Shown here: one piece after another, positions 40,446 through 48,828 of the stretch
Numbering within the stretch: position 1 is the first letter of the stretch
How the letters are laid out: the number at the start of each line of letters is the position of its first letter
Assembly: GCA_015056305.1 (NCBI GenBank)
Contig: SVGO01000004.1
Coordinates: forward strand, 1-52,126
Source: Clostridiales bacterium
GTDB taxonomy: Bacteria; Bacillota; Clostridia; Christensenellales; Aristaeellaceae
Direction of reading: 5' to 3'
Length of the DNA stretch: 52,126 bases
Program-made: the position numbers and the translations under genes
Notes under the pieces: generated by a model
The model's input: the letters and a program-made list of their open reading frames with translations, nothing else
Databases searched by the model: none
What the model was told of the DNA's origin: nothing

Positions 40446-42101
40446 TTACACAAGCGTGACGCGCACTTCCCACGGACGCAGCATGTCCTTTTCGCCCGGC
40501 TCTTTGTAGTTGCCAATCAGCATTTCACCGCAGGTCTGCGCAGCTTCCTCCAGCTTTGCATCCTCGCAGGAGAAATTGCACGCAACCAGCAGCGTCTTGC
40601 CCTCATAGCTGCGCGTGTAGGCAAAGACCTGCTCGTCTTCCTTTGCAAGCAGCGTGAAATCGCCGTGCACGATCACAGGATGCGTCTTGCGCAGCTGAAT
40701 CAGGCGCTTGTAGAAGCTGAAAACGGAGTCCGGATCATTGATCTGACTTTCCGCGTTGATATACGCGTGATTGGGATGAACCGGCATCCACGGCTCAGCC
40801 TCGCTGAAGCCCGCGTTCCTGCCCGCCGTCCACTGCATGGGCGTGCGCGCGTTGTCGCGGCCCTTGTAGCGGATGCAGGCCATCATCTCTTCGGGCGTGA
40901 AGCGCTTGCACTCGACGACCAGCTCCTGCCAGCCATTGTGTACCTCCACATCTTTGGACTCACTGACCTCCGTGAAGGGATAATTGGTCATGCCCAGCTC
41001 TTCGCCCTGATAGATGTAGGGCGTGCCCTCCATCATATGCAGGCAGGCGCCAACCATCTTTGCGCTGAGCGCGCGATACGGTTCCCTGTCGCAGCCGAAA
41101 TGCGACACGGCGCGCGGCTGATCATGATTGCTCCAGTAGAGGCTGTTCCATGCCCTGCCGTGCAGGCCGGTCTCCCAGCGCTCAAAGATCTTCTTGAGCT
41201 TCACCAGATTCATCGGGCCGGTCGACCATTTTGTATCCACACCTGCGTCGTGCTCCACATGCTCAAACTGGAACACCATGCTCAGCTCGCTGCCATCGAG
41301 ATTGGCATAATCAAGCGCCGATTCCACGGTGACGCTGCCGGTCTCGCCGACGGTCATGATGTCGTAATGCGAGAGCACCTCGCGGTTCATCTCCCGCAGG
41401 AACTCATGCTCGCGCGGGCCGCAGCTGCTGGGCCTATGCGGGCCGCCGTCGCAAAGGAGCATCTCGGGCGGCTTGCCGATCATGTCGATCACGTCCATAC
41501 GGAAGCCGTCGATGCCTTTTTTGAACCACCAGTGCATCATGTCGTAGACCTCGCGGCGAACCTCCTCATTTTCCCAGTTGAGATCCGCCTGCTCTCTGGC
41601 AAACATATGCAGGTAATATTCGCCCGTGGTCTCGTCGTATTCCCACGCCGGGCCGGAGAATACGCTGCGCTCGCCGTTGGGCACGCCGCCCTCGTAGGGC
41701 TTGCGCCAGATATAGAAATCGCGCTTGGGATTATCTTTGCTCGATCTGGATTCCAGGAACCACGCATGCTCGGTGGAGGTGTGATTGACCACCAGATCCA
41801 TCACGATGCGGATGGAACGCTTGTGCGCCTCCTTGAGCAGCTCGTCAAAATCCGCCATCGTGCCCAGTTCCGGGGCGATGGCGCGGTAATCGCTGATGTC
41901 GTAGCCGCCGTCCACGCCGGAGTTCTTGTAGCAGGGATTGAGCCAGATGACGTCAATGCCCAGCTCCTTGAGATAATCCAGACGGGAAATCACGCCGCGC
42001 AGATCGCCCATGCCGTCGCCATTGGTATCCTGAAAGCTTTTGGGATAGACCTGATAGACAACCGCTTCCTTGAACCACTGCTTTTTCTGATTGTTATTCA
42101 T
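40446..42101 (-). CDS. GH13 alpha-glucosidase (oligo-1,6-glucosidase type)
   Basis: 551 residues. GH13 motifs: DVIWLNPCYKNSGVDGGYDISDY, region I DLVVNHTS (102-109), region II GFRMDVIDMI with nucleophile Asp203, the acid/base Glu in MTVGETGS (about 255), and region IV WSNHDQPR. A Val after the nucleophile (DVID) is the residue linked in this subfamily to alpha-1,6 linkages, so isomalto-oligosaccharides are the best guess; trehalose-6-phosphate hydrolase is a close alternative. No signal peptide, so intracellular. It starts inside the last codons of dnaX (8-bp overlap), an unusual neighbour; no sugar transporter is adjacent. Confidence 0.95.
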   Translation of the reverse strand: MNNNQKKQWFKEAVVYQVYPKSFQDTNGDGMGDLRGVISRLDYLKELGIDVIWLNPCYKNSGVDGGYDISDYRAIAPELGTMADFDELLKEAHKRSIRIVMDLVVNHTSTEHAWFLESRSSKDNPKRDFYIWRKPYEGGVPNGERSVFSGPAWEYDETTGEYYLHMFAREQADLNWENEEVRREVYDMMHWWFKKGIDGFRMDVIDMIGKPPEMLLCDGGPHRPSSCGPREHEFLREMNREVLSHYDIMTVGETGSVTVESALDYANLDGSELSMVFQFEHVEHDAGVDTKWSTGPMNLVKLKKIFERWETGLHGRAWNSLYWSNHDQPRAVSHFGCDREPYRALSAKMVGACLHMMEGTPYIYQGEELGMTNYPFTEVSESKDVEVHNGWQELVVECKRFTPEEMMACIRYKGRDNARTPMQWTAGRNAGFSEAEPWMPVHPNHAYINAESQINDPDSVFSFYKRLIQLRKTHPVIVHGDFTLLAKEDEQVFAYTRSYEGKTLLVACNFSCEDAKLEEAAQTCGEMLIGNYKEPGEKDMLRPWEVRVTLV

Positions 42102-43749
42102 CGAGCACCCTCACATTCTCGCGTCCGAACGCGCTGAATACCTTGCTGAGGTTATCTTCCGCCTGCTTCTTGGCTTCCGCCTGTGCAGCCAGGATCGCCT
42201 TGTCCGATTCCTTCACGCTGCCTTCCAGCGCTGCGCGGAACGTGCAGGGATAGCCCGCCGCCTGCGTGAGCGCTGCGGCGACCTGCGCGTTCTTTTCCGG
42301 CATGGAAAGCATCTTGACGTACGCGCCGCCGCTGATCTTGTCAAAGACCACGGTGAACAGGCCGTTTTCCCCGCTTATCAGCCTGCCGGTGCGCACGAGA
42401 CCATACAGCCGGGGATCCTTCTTCATCGTCCGCACAGCCTCCTGCCAGATGCGCTCCGCGTCCGGCGCGGGGCCCGTGGGCGCGACTGCCATGGTCTGTG
42501 CCGGCTGCACAGGACACGACTCAGGCACGCTCTCCTCCCTGGGCGCAGCGGCCTTCGCCTTCGGCGCGGAAACAGCGATCGCACCCTCGCGGATCTTGCG
42601 CTCCAGCTCGTCCACGCGGGCAATCAGCGCCTCCAGCTGCAGGCTCTCCTCCGGCTCGCAGGCGCGCAGCGCGGCCGCCTCCAGGGCAAAGCGCGGCTGC
42701 GCGGCCCACTTCATGTCCGTCTCGCTCTGCAGAAAGAGATCGAGCATGCGCATCAGGCGCACATGCGAGGTGCGCCTGGCCTGCGAGACATATTCCATCG
42801 CATCCTCCTGCGTGACCTCCAGCAGCTGCGCGGTGTGTTCCTCACCGCAAACGTCGGCCAGCATCAGGTTGCGCAGATGGTCGCTTACGTCGCGCACAAA
42901 CACCTGCACCTCGCGGCCCGCGCGCATCATCCCGTCGATGAGCGTAAGCACCCCGATGGCGTCCGCGCCGATGAGCCTGTCGGCAAACTCAAATAAGAAC
43001 CGCTTGTCTGCCGCGCCGAGCACCTGCAAAACCAGCTCCTCGGTCAGGCCCTTGCCATCCTCCTGCGCATAGCCCAGGCACATATCCATGATCGACCAGG
43101 CGTCGCGCATTCCGCCCTCGGCCGCGCGCGCGATGCGCGCAAGCGCAGATTCCTCGGCATTGAGCCCGCCCTCATGAAGCGCCACGCGCAGGCGGTCCAC
43201 GATCTGCTGCGCCGGGATGCGGCCAAAGTCAAACCGCTGGCAGCGGGAGAGGATCGTCGCCGGGAGCTTCTGCGGCTCGGTCGTCGCCAGGATGAAGACG
43301 ACGTAGCTGGGCGGCTCTTCGAGCGTCTTTAAAAGCGCATTGAACGCGCCCTGAGAGAGCATGTGCACCTCGTCGATGATATAGACGCGATAGCGGCCGG
43401 ACTGCGGCGGATATTTCACCTTCTCGCGCAGATCGCGGATCTCGTCCACGCCGTTGTTGCTCGCCGCGTCAATCTCCAGAATATCCAGGCTGCTCTCGCT
43501 TTCCAGCGCGCGGCAGACCGCGCACTGCCCGCACGGCTCGCCGCGATCGGGACTTTCGCAATTGACCGCGCGCGCAAAGACCTTCGCCGTCGAGGTCTTG
43601 CCCGTGCCGCGCGTGCCGCAGAACAGATACGCATGCGCAATGCGGCTGCTCATCACCTGGCTGCGTAGGGTCTTGATGACAGCCTCCTGTCCCACAAAGT
43701 CGTCAAACCGCGCCGGACGATAGCGGCGATACAACGCCTGATAACCCAT
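42094..43749 (-). CDS. dnaX: DNA polymerase III subunit gamma/tau
   Basis: 551 residues from ATG 43749 (GGAGGAAGAT 3-7 bp ahead); the frame extends upstream into the leader repeat but without a start signal. AAA+ clamp loader: RRYRPARFDDFVGQ, Walker A CGTRGTGKTS (44-53), zinc cysteines CESPDRGEPCGQCAVC, Walker B YIIDEVHML and sensor-1 ATTEPQKLPATILSR. Domain III follows to about 370, then an Ala/Pro/Glu-rich linker (about 385-440) and a C-terminal tau-like region. The usual next genes ybaB and recR are absent; an alpha-glucosidase gene overlaps the stop instead. No obvious slippery A-run frameshift site was found. Confidence 0.96.
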   Translation of the reverse strand: MGYQALYRRYRPARFDDFVGQEAVIKTLRSQVMSSRIAHAYLFCGTRGTGKTSTAKVFARAVNCESPDRGEPCGQCAVCRALESESSLDILEIDAASNNGVDEIRDLREKVKYPPQSGRYRVYIIDEVHMLSQGAFNALLKTLEEPPSYVVFILATTEPQKLPATILSRCQRFDFGRIPAQQIVDRLRVALHEGGLNAEESALARIARAAEGGMRDAWSIMDMCLGYAQEDGKGLTEELVLQVLGAADKRFLFEFADRLIGADAIGVLTLIDGMMRAGREVQVFVRDVSDHLRNLMLADVCGEEHTAQLLEVTQEDAMEYVSQARRTSHVRLMRMLDLFLQSETDMKWAAQPRFALEAAALRACEPEESLQLEALIARVDELERKIREGAIAVSAPKAKAAAPREESVPESCPVQPAQTMAVAPTGPAPDAERIWQEAVRTMKKDPRLYGLVRTGRLISGENGLFTVVFDKISGGAYVKMLSMPEKNAQVAAALTQAAGYPCTFRAALEGSVKESDKAILAAQAEAKKQAEDNLSKVFSAFGRENVRVLDE

Positions 43750-43762
43750 AATCTTCCTCCTC

Positions 43763-43939
43763 GCGGGCCGTGCCCGTCTCCACTTCCGAAAATCTTTACA
43801 ATTAAAGCTTTTCGGCGCCCGCAGCACGATACTCCGCGTTATTTTCATTTTCCGCATGCGGGCCGTGCCCGCCTCCGAAAAACCTTACTGCCTAAAGCTC
43901 CTCGGCGCCCGCAGCACGATACTCCGCGTTATCCTCATT
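43763..43939 (-). repeat. Two tandem copies of a structured element in the dnaX leader
   Basis: Copy 1 is 43763-43849 and copy 2 is 43858-43939, same direction. On the minus strand each reads ATAACGCGGAGTATCGTGCT, GCGGGCGCCGA, then a stem-loop ending TTTCGG, then GCGGGC(or ACGGGC)ACGGCCCGC. Copy 2 has CCGAGGAGCTTTA pairing fully (with G-T) with TAAGGTTTTTCGG; copy 1 has CCGAAAAGCTTTA with TAAAGATTTTCGG. A perfect GCGGGC-ACG-GCCCGC hairpin follows in copy 2. Both would be in the 5' untranslated leader of dnaX. The 312-bp gap 43750-44061 holds this and the two promoters. Confidence 0.8.
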
Positions 43940-43957
43940 CAAAAGAACTCTGCTTGT

Positions 43958-43986
43958 AGGATAGCATAAAAATGTCAACTTTACAA
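43958..43986 (-). promoter_or_regulatory. Possible promoter of dnaX
   Basis: Minus strand TTGTAA (43981-43986), 17 bp, TATCCT (43958-43963). A consensus TTGACA lies inside the spacer but has no -10 at the right distance. Predicted leader about 200 nt. Confidence 0.55.
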
Positions 43987-44008
43987 CCTACCCGCAGGGG
44001 TGTACAAT
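43980..44008 (+). promoter_or_regulatory. Promoter of the AEC transporter
   Basis: TTTACA (43980-43985), 17 bp, TACAAT (44003-44008). Its -35 covers the same bases as the dnaX -35. Confidence 0.8.
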
Positions 44009-44061
44009 AGGCTATGATCTTTGTCATGATATGAAACATTGTCTGTATGGAGGCATTGTAT

Positions 44062-44976
44062 ATGAATCTTTTCGCTGTGATCAATCAGCTGATTTCCCTG
44101 TTCCTGATGATGCTCATCGGCTTCATCGTCGCCCGCGCGGGCATTGTCACGCCCGACTTCCGCAAGAAACTGTCCACATTCACCCTCAACACCGCCGCTC
44201 CGTGCATCATCATCTCCTCCGTGCTGGAGAGCGACAGCAACCCGATGAAGATGCTGGGCGCCGCAGGCATGGGCGTGTTCTTCTTTGTGATCATGATCGT
44301 GTTCTCCGCGGTCATCGTGCGGCTGCTTCGCACAAAGCAGGAGGAGCGCGGTCTGGATCAGCTGATGCTCATCTTCACCAACGTCGGCTTCATGGGCATT
44401 CCCGTCGTGCAGTCTGTCTACGGACCCAACGGCGTGGCGCTGCTCTCGATGTTCATCCTGATCTTCAATCTGTTCTTCTTCTCCTACGGCGTGCTGCTGA
44501 TCTCCTCGAGCGCAAAGTTCAACTGGCGCTCCCTGCTCAACGCCTGCATCATCGCCGCGCTGATCGGCCTGCTTTTCGGCGTGACCGGCTGGCATCTGCC
44601 CGCCCCTGTGGAGAGCACGATGGCCTCCGTCGGCGCGATGAACACGCCGCTGGCGATGATGGTCATCGGCGCATCCGTGGCGCACAGCGACGTGCGCCGC
44701 GCGCTGACCAATCCGCGCATGTACAAGATCTGCTTTCTGAGCATGTTCCTGATGCCTGTGCTGGTGCTGCTGGTGGTCATGTTCATGCCCATCGATCCGA
44801 TGCTCGCGGGCATCAGCGTGCTGCTGGCAGCGATGCCCATCGCGGGCAACTGCGCCATGCTCTCGGACATCTACACCCCGCACGACATGACCGCATCCCA
44901 CTGCGTCATGGTTTCGACCCTCATGAGCGCGATTTCGCTGCCGCTGGTGTGCGCGATGATCGCCGCCGTATTATGA
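44062..44976 (+). CDS. AEC-family membrane transporter
   Basis: 304 residues. ATG 44062 follows TGGAGG by 8 bp; the in-frame ATG at 44047 lies in the Shine-Dalgarno itself. Ten transmembrane helices in two bundles of five, with the central hydrophilic loop short. Family motifs: LMMLIGFIVARAGIV, LNTAAPCIIISSVLES, FTNVGFMGIPVVQSVYG, NTPLAMMVIGASVA and AMPIAGNCAMLSDIY (the N of the cross-over segment). AEC proteins export or exchange organic anions such as malate or auxin-like acids; substrate unknown. Followed after 120 bp by pepT. Confidence 0.94.
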   Translation: MNLFAVINQLISLFLMMLIGFIVARAGIVTPDFRKKLSTFTLNTAAPCIIISSVLESDSNPMKMLGAAGMGVFFFVIMIVFSAVIVRLLRTKQEERGLDQLMLIFTNVGFMGIPVVQSVYGPNGVALLSMFILIFNLFFFSYGVLLISSSAKFNWRSLLNACIIAALIGLLFGVTGWHLPAPVESTMASVGAMNTPLAMMVIGASVAHSDVRRALTNPRMYKICFLSMFLMPVLVLLVVMFMPIDPMLAGISVLLAAMPIAGNCAMLSDIYTPHDMTASHCVMVSTLMSAISLPLVCAMIAAVL

Positions 44977-45096
44977 CCGGCAGGCTGCCGGCTCCACTGC
45001 CGGCCAGGTTCTGCATAGCCTGACGTTGTGCGTACGAGGCCGATGCTTTTCAGAAAGATGATCTTAACAAATATTCTCACTGCAAAGGAGATTTGA

Positions 45097-46314
45097 ATGA
45101 TGAGAGCCTGTGAACGATTCCTGAACTACGTCAAGGTCCACACCACGTCCGATCCGGCGTCCAGCGCCGCGCCGAGCTCCGCGATCCAGTTCGATCTGGC
45201 ACACAAGCTGGTCGAGGAAATGACCGCGCTGGGCCTTGAAAACGCGCACGTCGATGAATATGGCGTGGTCTATGGCTGGCTGCCTGCCACCAAGGGCTGC
45301 GAGGACAAGCCTGCCCTCGGCTTTATCGCGCATATGGACACCTCCCCCGACTACTCCGGCGAAAACGTAAAGCCGCAGATTATTGAAAACTATGACGGCG
45401 GCGACGTCGTGCTTGCGGGTACGGGCGACGTGCTGAGCGTTAACAATTTCCCGACGCTGAAGACCCTCAGAGGCATGACGCTCATCACCTCCGACGGCAC
45501 GACGCTGCTGGGCGCGGACGACAAGGCCGGCATCGCCGAGATCCTCACCGCCGTGGAGGCCATCGTCAGCGAAAACAAGCCGCACGGCAAGCTGTGTATC
45601 GCCTTCACCCCGGACGAGGAGATCGGCATGGGCGTTGCGCATTTTGACATCGAAAAGTTCGGCGCGAAGTTCGCCTACACCGTCGACGGCGGCCAGGAGG
45701 GCGAGATCGCGTTTGAGACGTTCAACGCCGCCTCCGCGAAGGTCGAGATCACCGGCATGAGCGTGCATCCGGGCAGTTCGAAGGACACGATGATCAACGC
45801 CGCGCTGGTGGCGATGGAGTATAACGCACTGCTGCCCGCGGGCGATACCCCGCGCCTGACCGAGGGCTACGAGGGCTTCTTCCATCTGCACGACATGAAG
45901 GGCGACGTGTCCTTTGCGGAGCTGGATTACATCGTGCGCGACCACAGCCGCCAGACGTTCGAGGTGCGCAAGGAGACCATGCGCCATGCGGCGAAGGTGA
46001 TCAACGAGCGCTACGGCAAGGAAGTCGTGAAGCTGACGCTGGTGGACACCTATTACAACATGGCCGAGAAGATCGCGCCGCACATGGAGCTGATCGAAAA
46101 CGCCAAGCTCGCCGCGAAGAAGGCGGGCATGGAGCCGTTTGTCGAGCCGGTCCGCGGCGGCACGGACGGCTGCCGACTGAGCGAGATGGGCATGCCCACG
46201 CCCAATATCTGCACCGGCGGCTTCGCCTACCACGGCAAGTTTGAGCACATCGCCATGGAGAGCATGGACCGCTGTGCGAAGATGGTCGAATACCTGATGA
46301 CCGGGGAACTGTAA
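45097..46314 (+). CDS. pepT: Peptidase T (tripeptide aminopeptidase)
   Basis: 405 residues; AAAGGAG 6-7 bp ahead of ATG 45097 (ATG 45100 also possible). M20B metallopeptidase: NYVKVHTTSDPASS, GFIAHMDTSPDYSGENVKP (zinc His and catalytic Asp), LLGADDKAGIAEIL (bridging Asp), FTPDEEIGMG (catalytic Glu, zinc Glu), HPGSSKDTMINA of the lid domain and PVRGGTDGCRLS near the end. It splits the N-terminal residue from tripeptides in the cytoplasm. Ends at a bidirectional terminator. Confidence 0.97.
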   Translation: MMRACERFLNYVKVHTTSDPASSAAPSSAIQFDLAHKLVEEMTALGLENAHVDEYGVVYGWLPATKGCEDKPALGFIAHMDTSPDYSGENVKPQIIENYDGGDVVLAGTGDVLSVNNFPTLKTLRGMTLITSDGTTLLGADDKAGIAEILTAVEAIVSENKPHGKLCIAFTPDEEIGMGVAHFDIEKFGAKFAYTVDGGQEGEIAFETFNAASAKVEITGMSVHPGSSKDTMINAALVAMEYNALLPAGDTPRLTEGYEGFFHLHDMKGDVSFAELDYIVRDHSRQTFEVRKETMRHAAKVINERYGKEVVKLTLVDTYYNMAEKIAPHMELIENAKLAAKKAGMEPFVEPVRGGTDGCRLSEMGMPTPNICTGGFAYHGKFEHIAMESMDRCAKMVEYLMTGEL

Positions 46315-46325
46315 GCCTTTTAAAC

Positions 46326-46425
46326 CACCGCAAAGCGAAGAAGGGAGTTTGAGGGTTTGGATTCTCCTGCCCCAGTTCGGCAAAGCCGAACCCCTTGACC
46401 CTTCTTCACTTCGCGGCGGTTTTAC
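46326..46425. repeat. Family A repeat remnant (A12), two inverted ends
   Basis: Left end CCGCAAAGCGAAGAAGGGAG (minus orientation) and right end CCCTTCTTCACTTCGCGGCG (plus), with CCTGCCCCAGTTCGGC-AAA-GCCGAACCCC between, the same module as in A8. Confidence 0.75.
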
Positions 46426-46437
46426 GTTTTGATGAAC

Positions 46438-46473
46438 AAGAAGGACGAATCCCAGCGGGATTCGTCCTTCTTT
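46438..46473. terminator. Bidirectional terminator between pepT and the PG-binding gene
   Basis: AAGAAGGACGAATCCC-AGC-GGGATTCGTCCTTCTT, perfect stem of 16 bp, between convergent genes. Confidence 0.95.
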
Positions 46474-46488
46474 GCTGATATTTGAATA

Positions 46489-48051
46489 TTAGCGGAACTT
46501 GGCGAGATAGCTGTCCCAGGCCTCGTTGATGGTCTCCTGATGGCTGGTGGCATACGGTCCGATTTCCTTGGCCTTTTCCATGGAGATCGGGAAGTGCACG
46601 CACAGGTGGCCGTCAAAGTTGTTATCCTTGAGGTGGTACGGGGTATGCGGCACGTTGTGCGTGGAGCCGATGTAGGTCGTGCCGTCGGAGAAGGTGACCC
46701 ACACGGGCTTCGGCGTCCAGGTGACGTTGCCGCTGAACGCCTTGTTCATGATCGCAGTATCCTCGGCAGTCGCCGGCTCTGCGTCCATATGCGCGTCCTT
46801 GGTCATGATGCGCAGCGTCCAGGAGTAGCCGGTCGCCGGATCGTAAACCGTGCAGTATTCGCCGTTGTCATAGTCGCGGCGCCAGTTATAGAAGTTCTCA
46901 TAGCGGACATTGTTCTTCGTGGCGGAGCTGCCGGAACCGGAGGACATGGCGCCCTTGTTGTACTGCGCATTGATCGCAGCGAGGGTACGCTTGCCGGCGA
47001 TACCGTCGGCAGTCAGGCCCATCTTCTTCTGGAAGGTGATGACCGCTTCACGGGTCTTGTCGCCGAAGTTGCCGGTCTGGTTGCCGGAGTAGTAACCCAG
47101 GGAAGCAAGAATCTTCTGCAGCTTGCGGACCTCGTCGCCGGTGGAGTTCTTCATCAGCGTCACGGACGTGTTCAGCGTCATGGAAGAAGAGCTCGAAGAA
47201 CCGGAGGAAGAAGAACTGGAAGAAGAGCCGGAAGAACCGTTCAGCGCCGAGGCGATCTTCGCCAGGGTCTTCGTGCCGGCGATGCCGTCGGCAGAGAGGT
47301 TGTTGGCACGCTGGAAGTTATACACGGCTTCCTTGGTCAGGTTGCCAAAGTTGCCGGTGACAGAGCCGGTGTAATAGCCCAGAGTCTTGAGATCCTGCTG
47401 CATCTGGCGAACGGCCTCAGACTTGGAGCCGTAGCGCAGCGTGGAAGAGCCGGAAGAACTGCTGGAGCTGGAAGAGGAAGAAGAGCTGCCCGAAGAGGAG
47501 GAGCCCATCTTGTCCGCGATCTTGGCCAGGGTCTTCGCGCCGGCGATACCGTCGGCGGAGAGATTGTTGGCGCGCTGGAATTTCATGACGGCCGCTTCGG
47601 TCAGCGTGCCGAAATTGCCGGTAATGGAACCGGTATAGTAGCCCAGAGCCTTGAGGTCTTCCTGCATCTGACGGACGGCCTCGGACTTGGAGCCGTGGCG
47701 CAGCGTCGTAGAATTGGAAGAGGAAGCACTGGAAGCGTCATTGGCGGATTCGGAGAAAGAGATGCCGGCGGACTCATAGAGCGCCTGGATCGTATCCTCG
47801 CCCGCAATGCCGTCCTCCTTGAGCGCATTGCGCTTCTGGAACGTCTTGACAGCGGCCTCGGTCTTCGCTCCGAAATGACCGGTAATATCGCCCGTATAGA
47901 TTTTGAGCTTCTTGAGGGCGGTCTGAATGGTTTCAATTTCATCGGCCTCATCACCGAGGCTATAGCTTTGCGCAGAAGCAAAAGCGCATACACACACCAT
48001 GAGCACGGCGATAATCGCCATGATCCATTTCTTTCCTGACGCAATCTTCAT
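46489..48051 (-). CDS. Secreted protein with four peptidoglycan-binding domains and a C-terminal HLCVHF domain
   Basis: 520 residues; AAAGGAG 5-7 bp before ATG 48051. Signal peptide 1-28 (MKIASGKKWIMAIIAVLMVC ... FASA). Four PG_binding_1 domains at about 32-93, 118-175, 208-265 and 300-362, each with the pattern LKxLGYYTGxxTGNFGxxTxEAV ... F(Q)xxNxLxxDGIAGxxTL. Low-complexity Ser/Gly linkers separate them. The C-terminal domain (about 380-520) contains DNGEYCTVYDPATGYSWTL, VTWTPKPVWVTF, NVPHTPYHLKDNNFDGHLCV and HFPIS; the H-C-H pattern may be catalytic or metal-binding, but I know no assigned activity. A wall-bound enzyme is likely. Confidence 0.88.
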   Translation of the reverse strand: MKIASGKKWIMAIIAVLMVCVCAFASAQSYSLGDEADEIETIQTALKKLKIYTGDITGHFGAKTEAAVKTFQKRNALKEDGIAGEDTIQALYESAGISFSESANDASSASSSNSTTLRHGSKSEAVRQMQEDLKALGYYTGSITGNFGTLTEAAVMKFQRANNLSADGIAGAKTLAKIADKMGSSSSGSSSSSSSSSSSSGSSTLRYGSKSEAVRQMQQDLKTLGYYTGSVTGNFGNLTKEAVYNFQRANNLSADGIAGTKTLAKIASALNGSSGSSSSSSSSGSSSSSSMTLNTSVTLMKNSTGDEVRKLQKILASLGYYSGNQTGNFGDKTREAVITFQKKMGLTADGIAGKRTLAAINAQYNKGAMSSGSGSSATKNNVRYENFYNWRRDYDNGEYCTVYDPATGYSWTLRIMTKDAHMDAEPATAEDTAIMNKAFSGNVTWTPKPVWVTFSDGTTYIGSTHNVPHTPYHLKDNNFDGHLCVHFPISMEKAKEIGPYATSHQETINEAWDSYLAKFR

Positions 48052-48088
48052 GAGGGCATGCGTCTCCTTTCATCTCAACTGTGTCATC

Positions 48089-48117
48089 AGTTTATTACAA
48101 CTTGTAACATTTGTCAA
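48089..48117 (-). promoter_or_regulatory. Promoter of the PG-binding gene, with an internal dyad
   Basis: Minus strand TTGACA (48112-48117), 17 bp, TAAACT (48089-48094). The spacer contains the perfect dyad TTACAA-C-TTGTAA (48095-48107), a possible repressor site. Confidence 0.65.
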
Positions 48118-48189
48118 GATGAATTTAAAAATCTTCTTCTTGAAACGAAACAAAGGCATCAATTTGGCGGATTTCGACAGAAACGCGGC

Positions 48190-48717
48190 TCAATCAGAGA
48201 AAGGCACCGTATACAGCGGCGTATAGCGCAGGATGTTCTCCCCGTCGCGCGCGCTCAGATAGACATGCGCAGCCGCAGCTGAGAAGGAAAGCCTCCCGCA
48301 GACGGGCAGCCGTTCCGGGATGCGGGCATGCCGCGCCAGGGTGATATGCGGCGAGAACGGCCCGGGATCTGCGGGCAGCCCCGCCTCCCGAAGCGTCCGG
48401 GCGAGCGCATCGTGCAGCGGCTGCAGGTCCGGCTCGCTTTTTACGCGCAGGATGAGAATGCCGTTCTGAGCACGGCCGAAATAGGAAAAGCCATCCAATG
48501 TCAGTAGCGGCGCGGGAAACTTCGCCGCGCAGCGCTCAAGGACGTCCCGCGCATCCTCAAGCCTCTCGCGGGGTACGTCGCCCAGAAAGGCCAGCGTGAT
48601 ATGATGGTTTTCGCAAAGCGCATAGCGGCCGGGAATGACGCCCTCGGCCGCTTTGGCGCAGGCTGCCGTCGCCGCGCGAATCTCGTCGGGCAGGGATAAG
48701 CCGAAAAACAGACGCAT
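48190..48717 (-). CDS. thpR: RNA 2',3'-cyclic phosphodiesterase (ThpR/LigT family)
   Basis: 175 residues from ATG 48717 with CAAGGAGG 6 bp ahead. The two HxT motifs of the 2H phosphoesterase fold are HHITLAFLG (about 38-46) and SPHITLARHA (about 127-136), with MRLFFGLSLPDEI at the N-terminus as in ThpR. It opens 2',3'-cyclic phosphates on RNA; biological role is not settled. Back to back with the SNF2 gene. Confidence 0.93.
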   Translation of the reverse strand: MRLFFGLSLPDEIRAATAACAKAAEGVIPGRYALCENHHITLAFLGDVPRERLEDARDVLERCAAKFPAPLLTLDGFSYFGRAQNGILILRVKSEPDLQPLHDALARTLREAGLPADPGPFSPHITLARHARIPERLPVCGRLSFSAAAAHVYLSARDGENILRYTPLYTVPFSD

Positions 48718-48755
48718 GGAAACCTCCTTGAGGATATAGAGGGATTGTAACATGT

Positions 48756-48784
48756 TTGGCAGGCGGCGGCAAGTATGCTATAAT
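48756..48784 (+). promoter_or_regulatory. Promoter of the SNF2 helicase gene
   Basis: TTGGCA (48756-48761), 17 bp, TATAAT (48779-48784), about 45 bp before the start codon. Confidence 0.88.
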
Positions 48785-48828
48785 AAGGAAGATAACTCGA
48801 AAATCACACACGGATGGGAGAGGGACGC

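Noticed and set aside
43763..43939. SRP (4.5S/scRNA) gene next to dnaX
   Set aside because: The conserved SRP helix-8 motif (GGTCAGG ... GGAAGCAGCC) is absent on both strands.
47160..47520. Regularly repeated GAAGAGGAAGAGC-like triplets suggesting a CRISPR or minisatellite
   Set aside because: They are the Ser/Gly linker codons between peptidoglycan-binding domains, in frame, without spacers.
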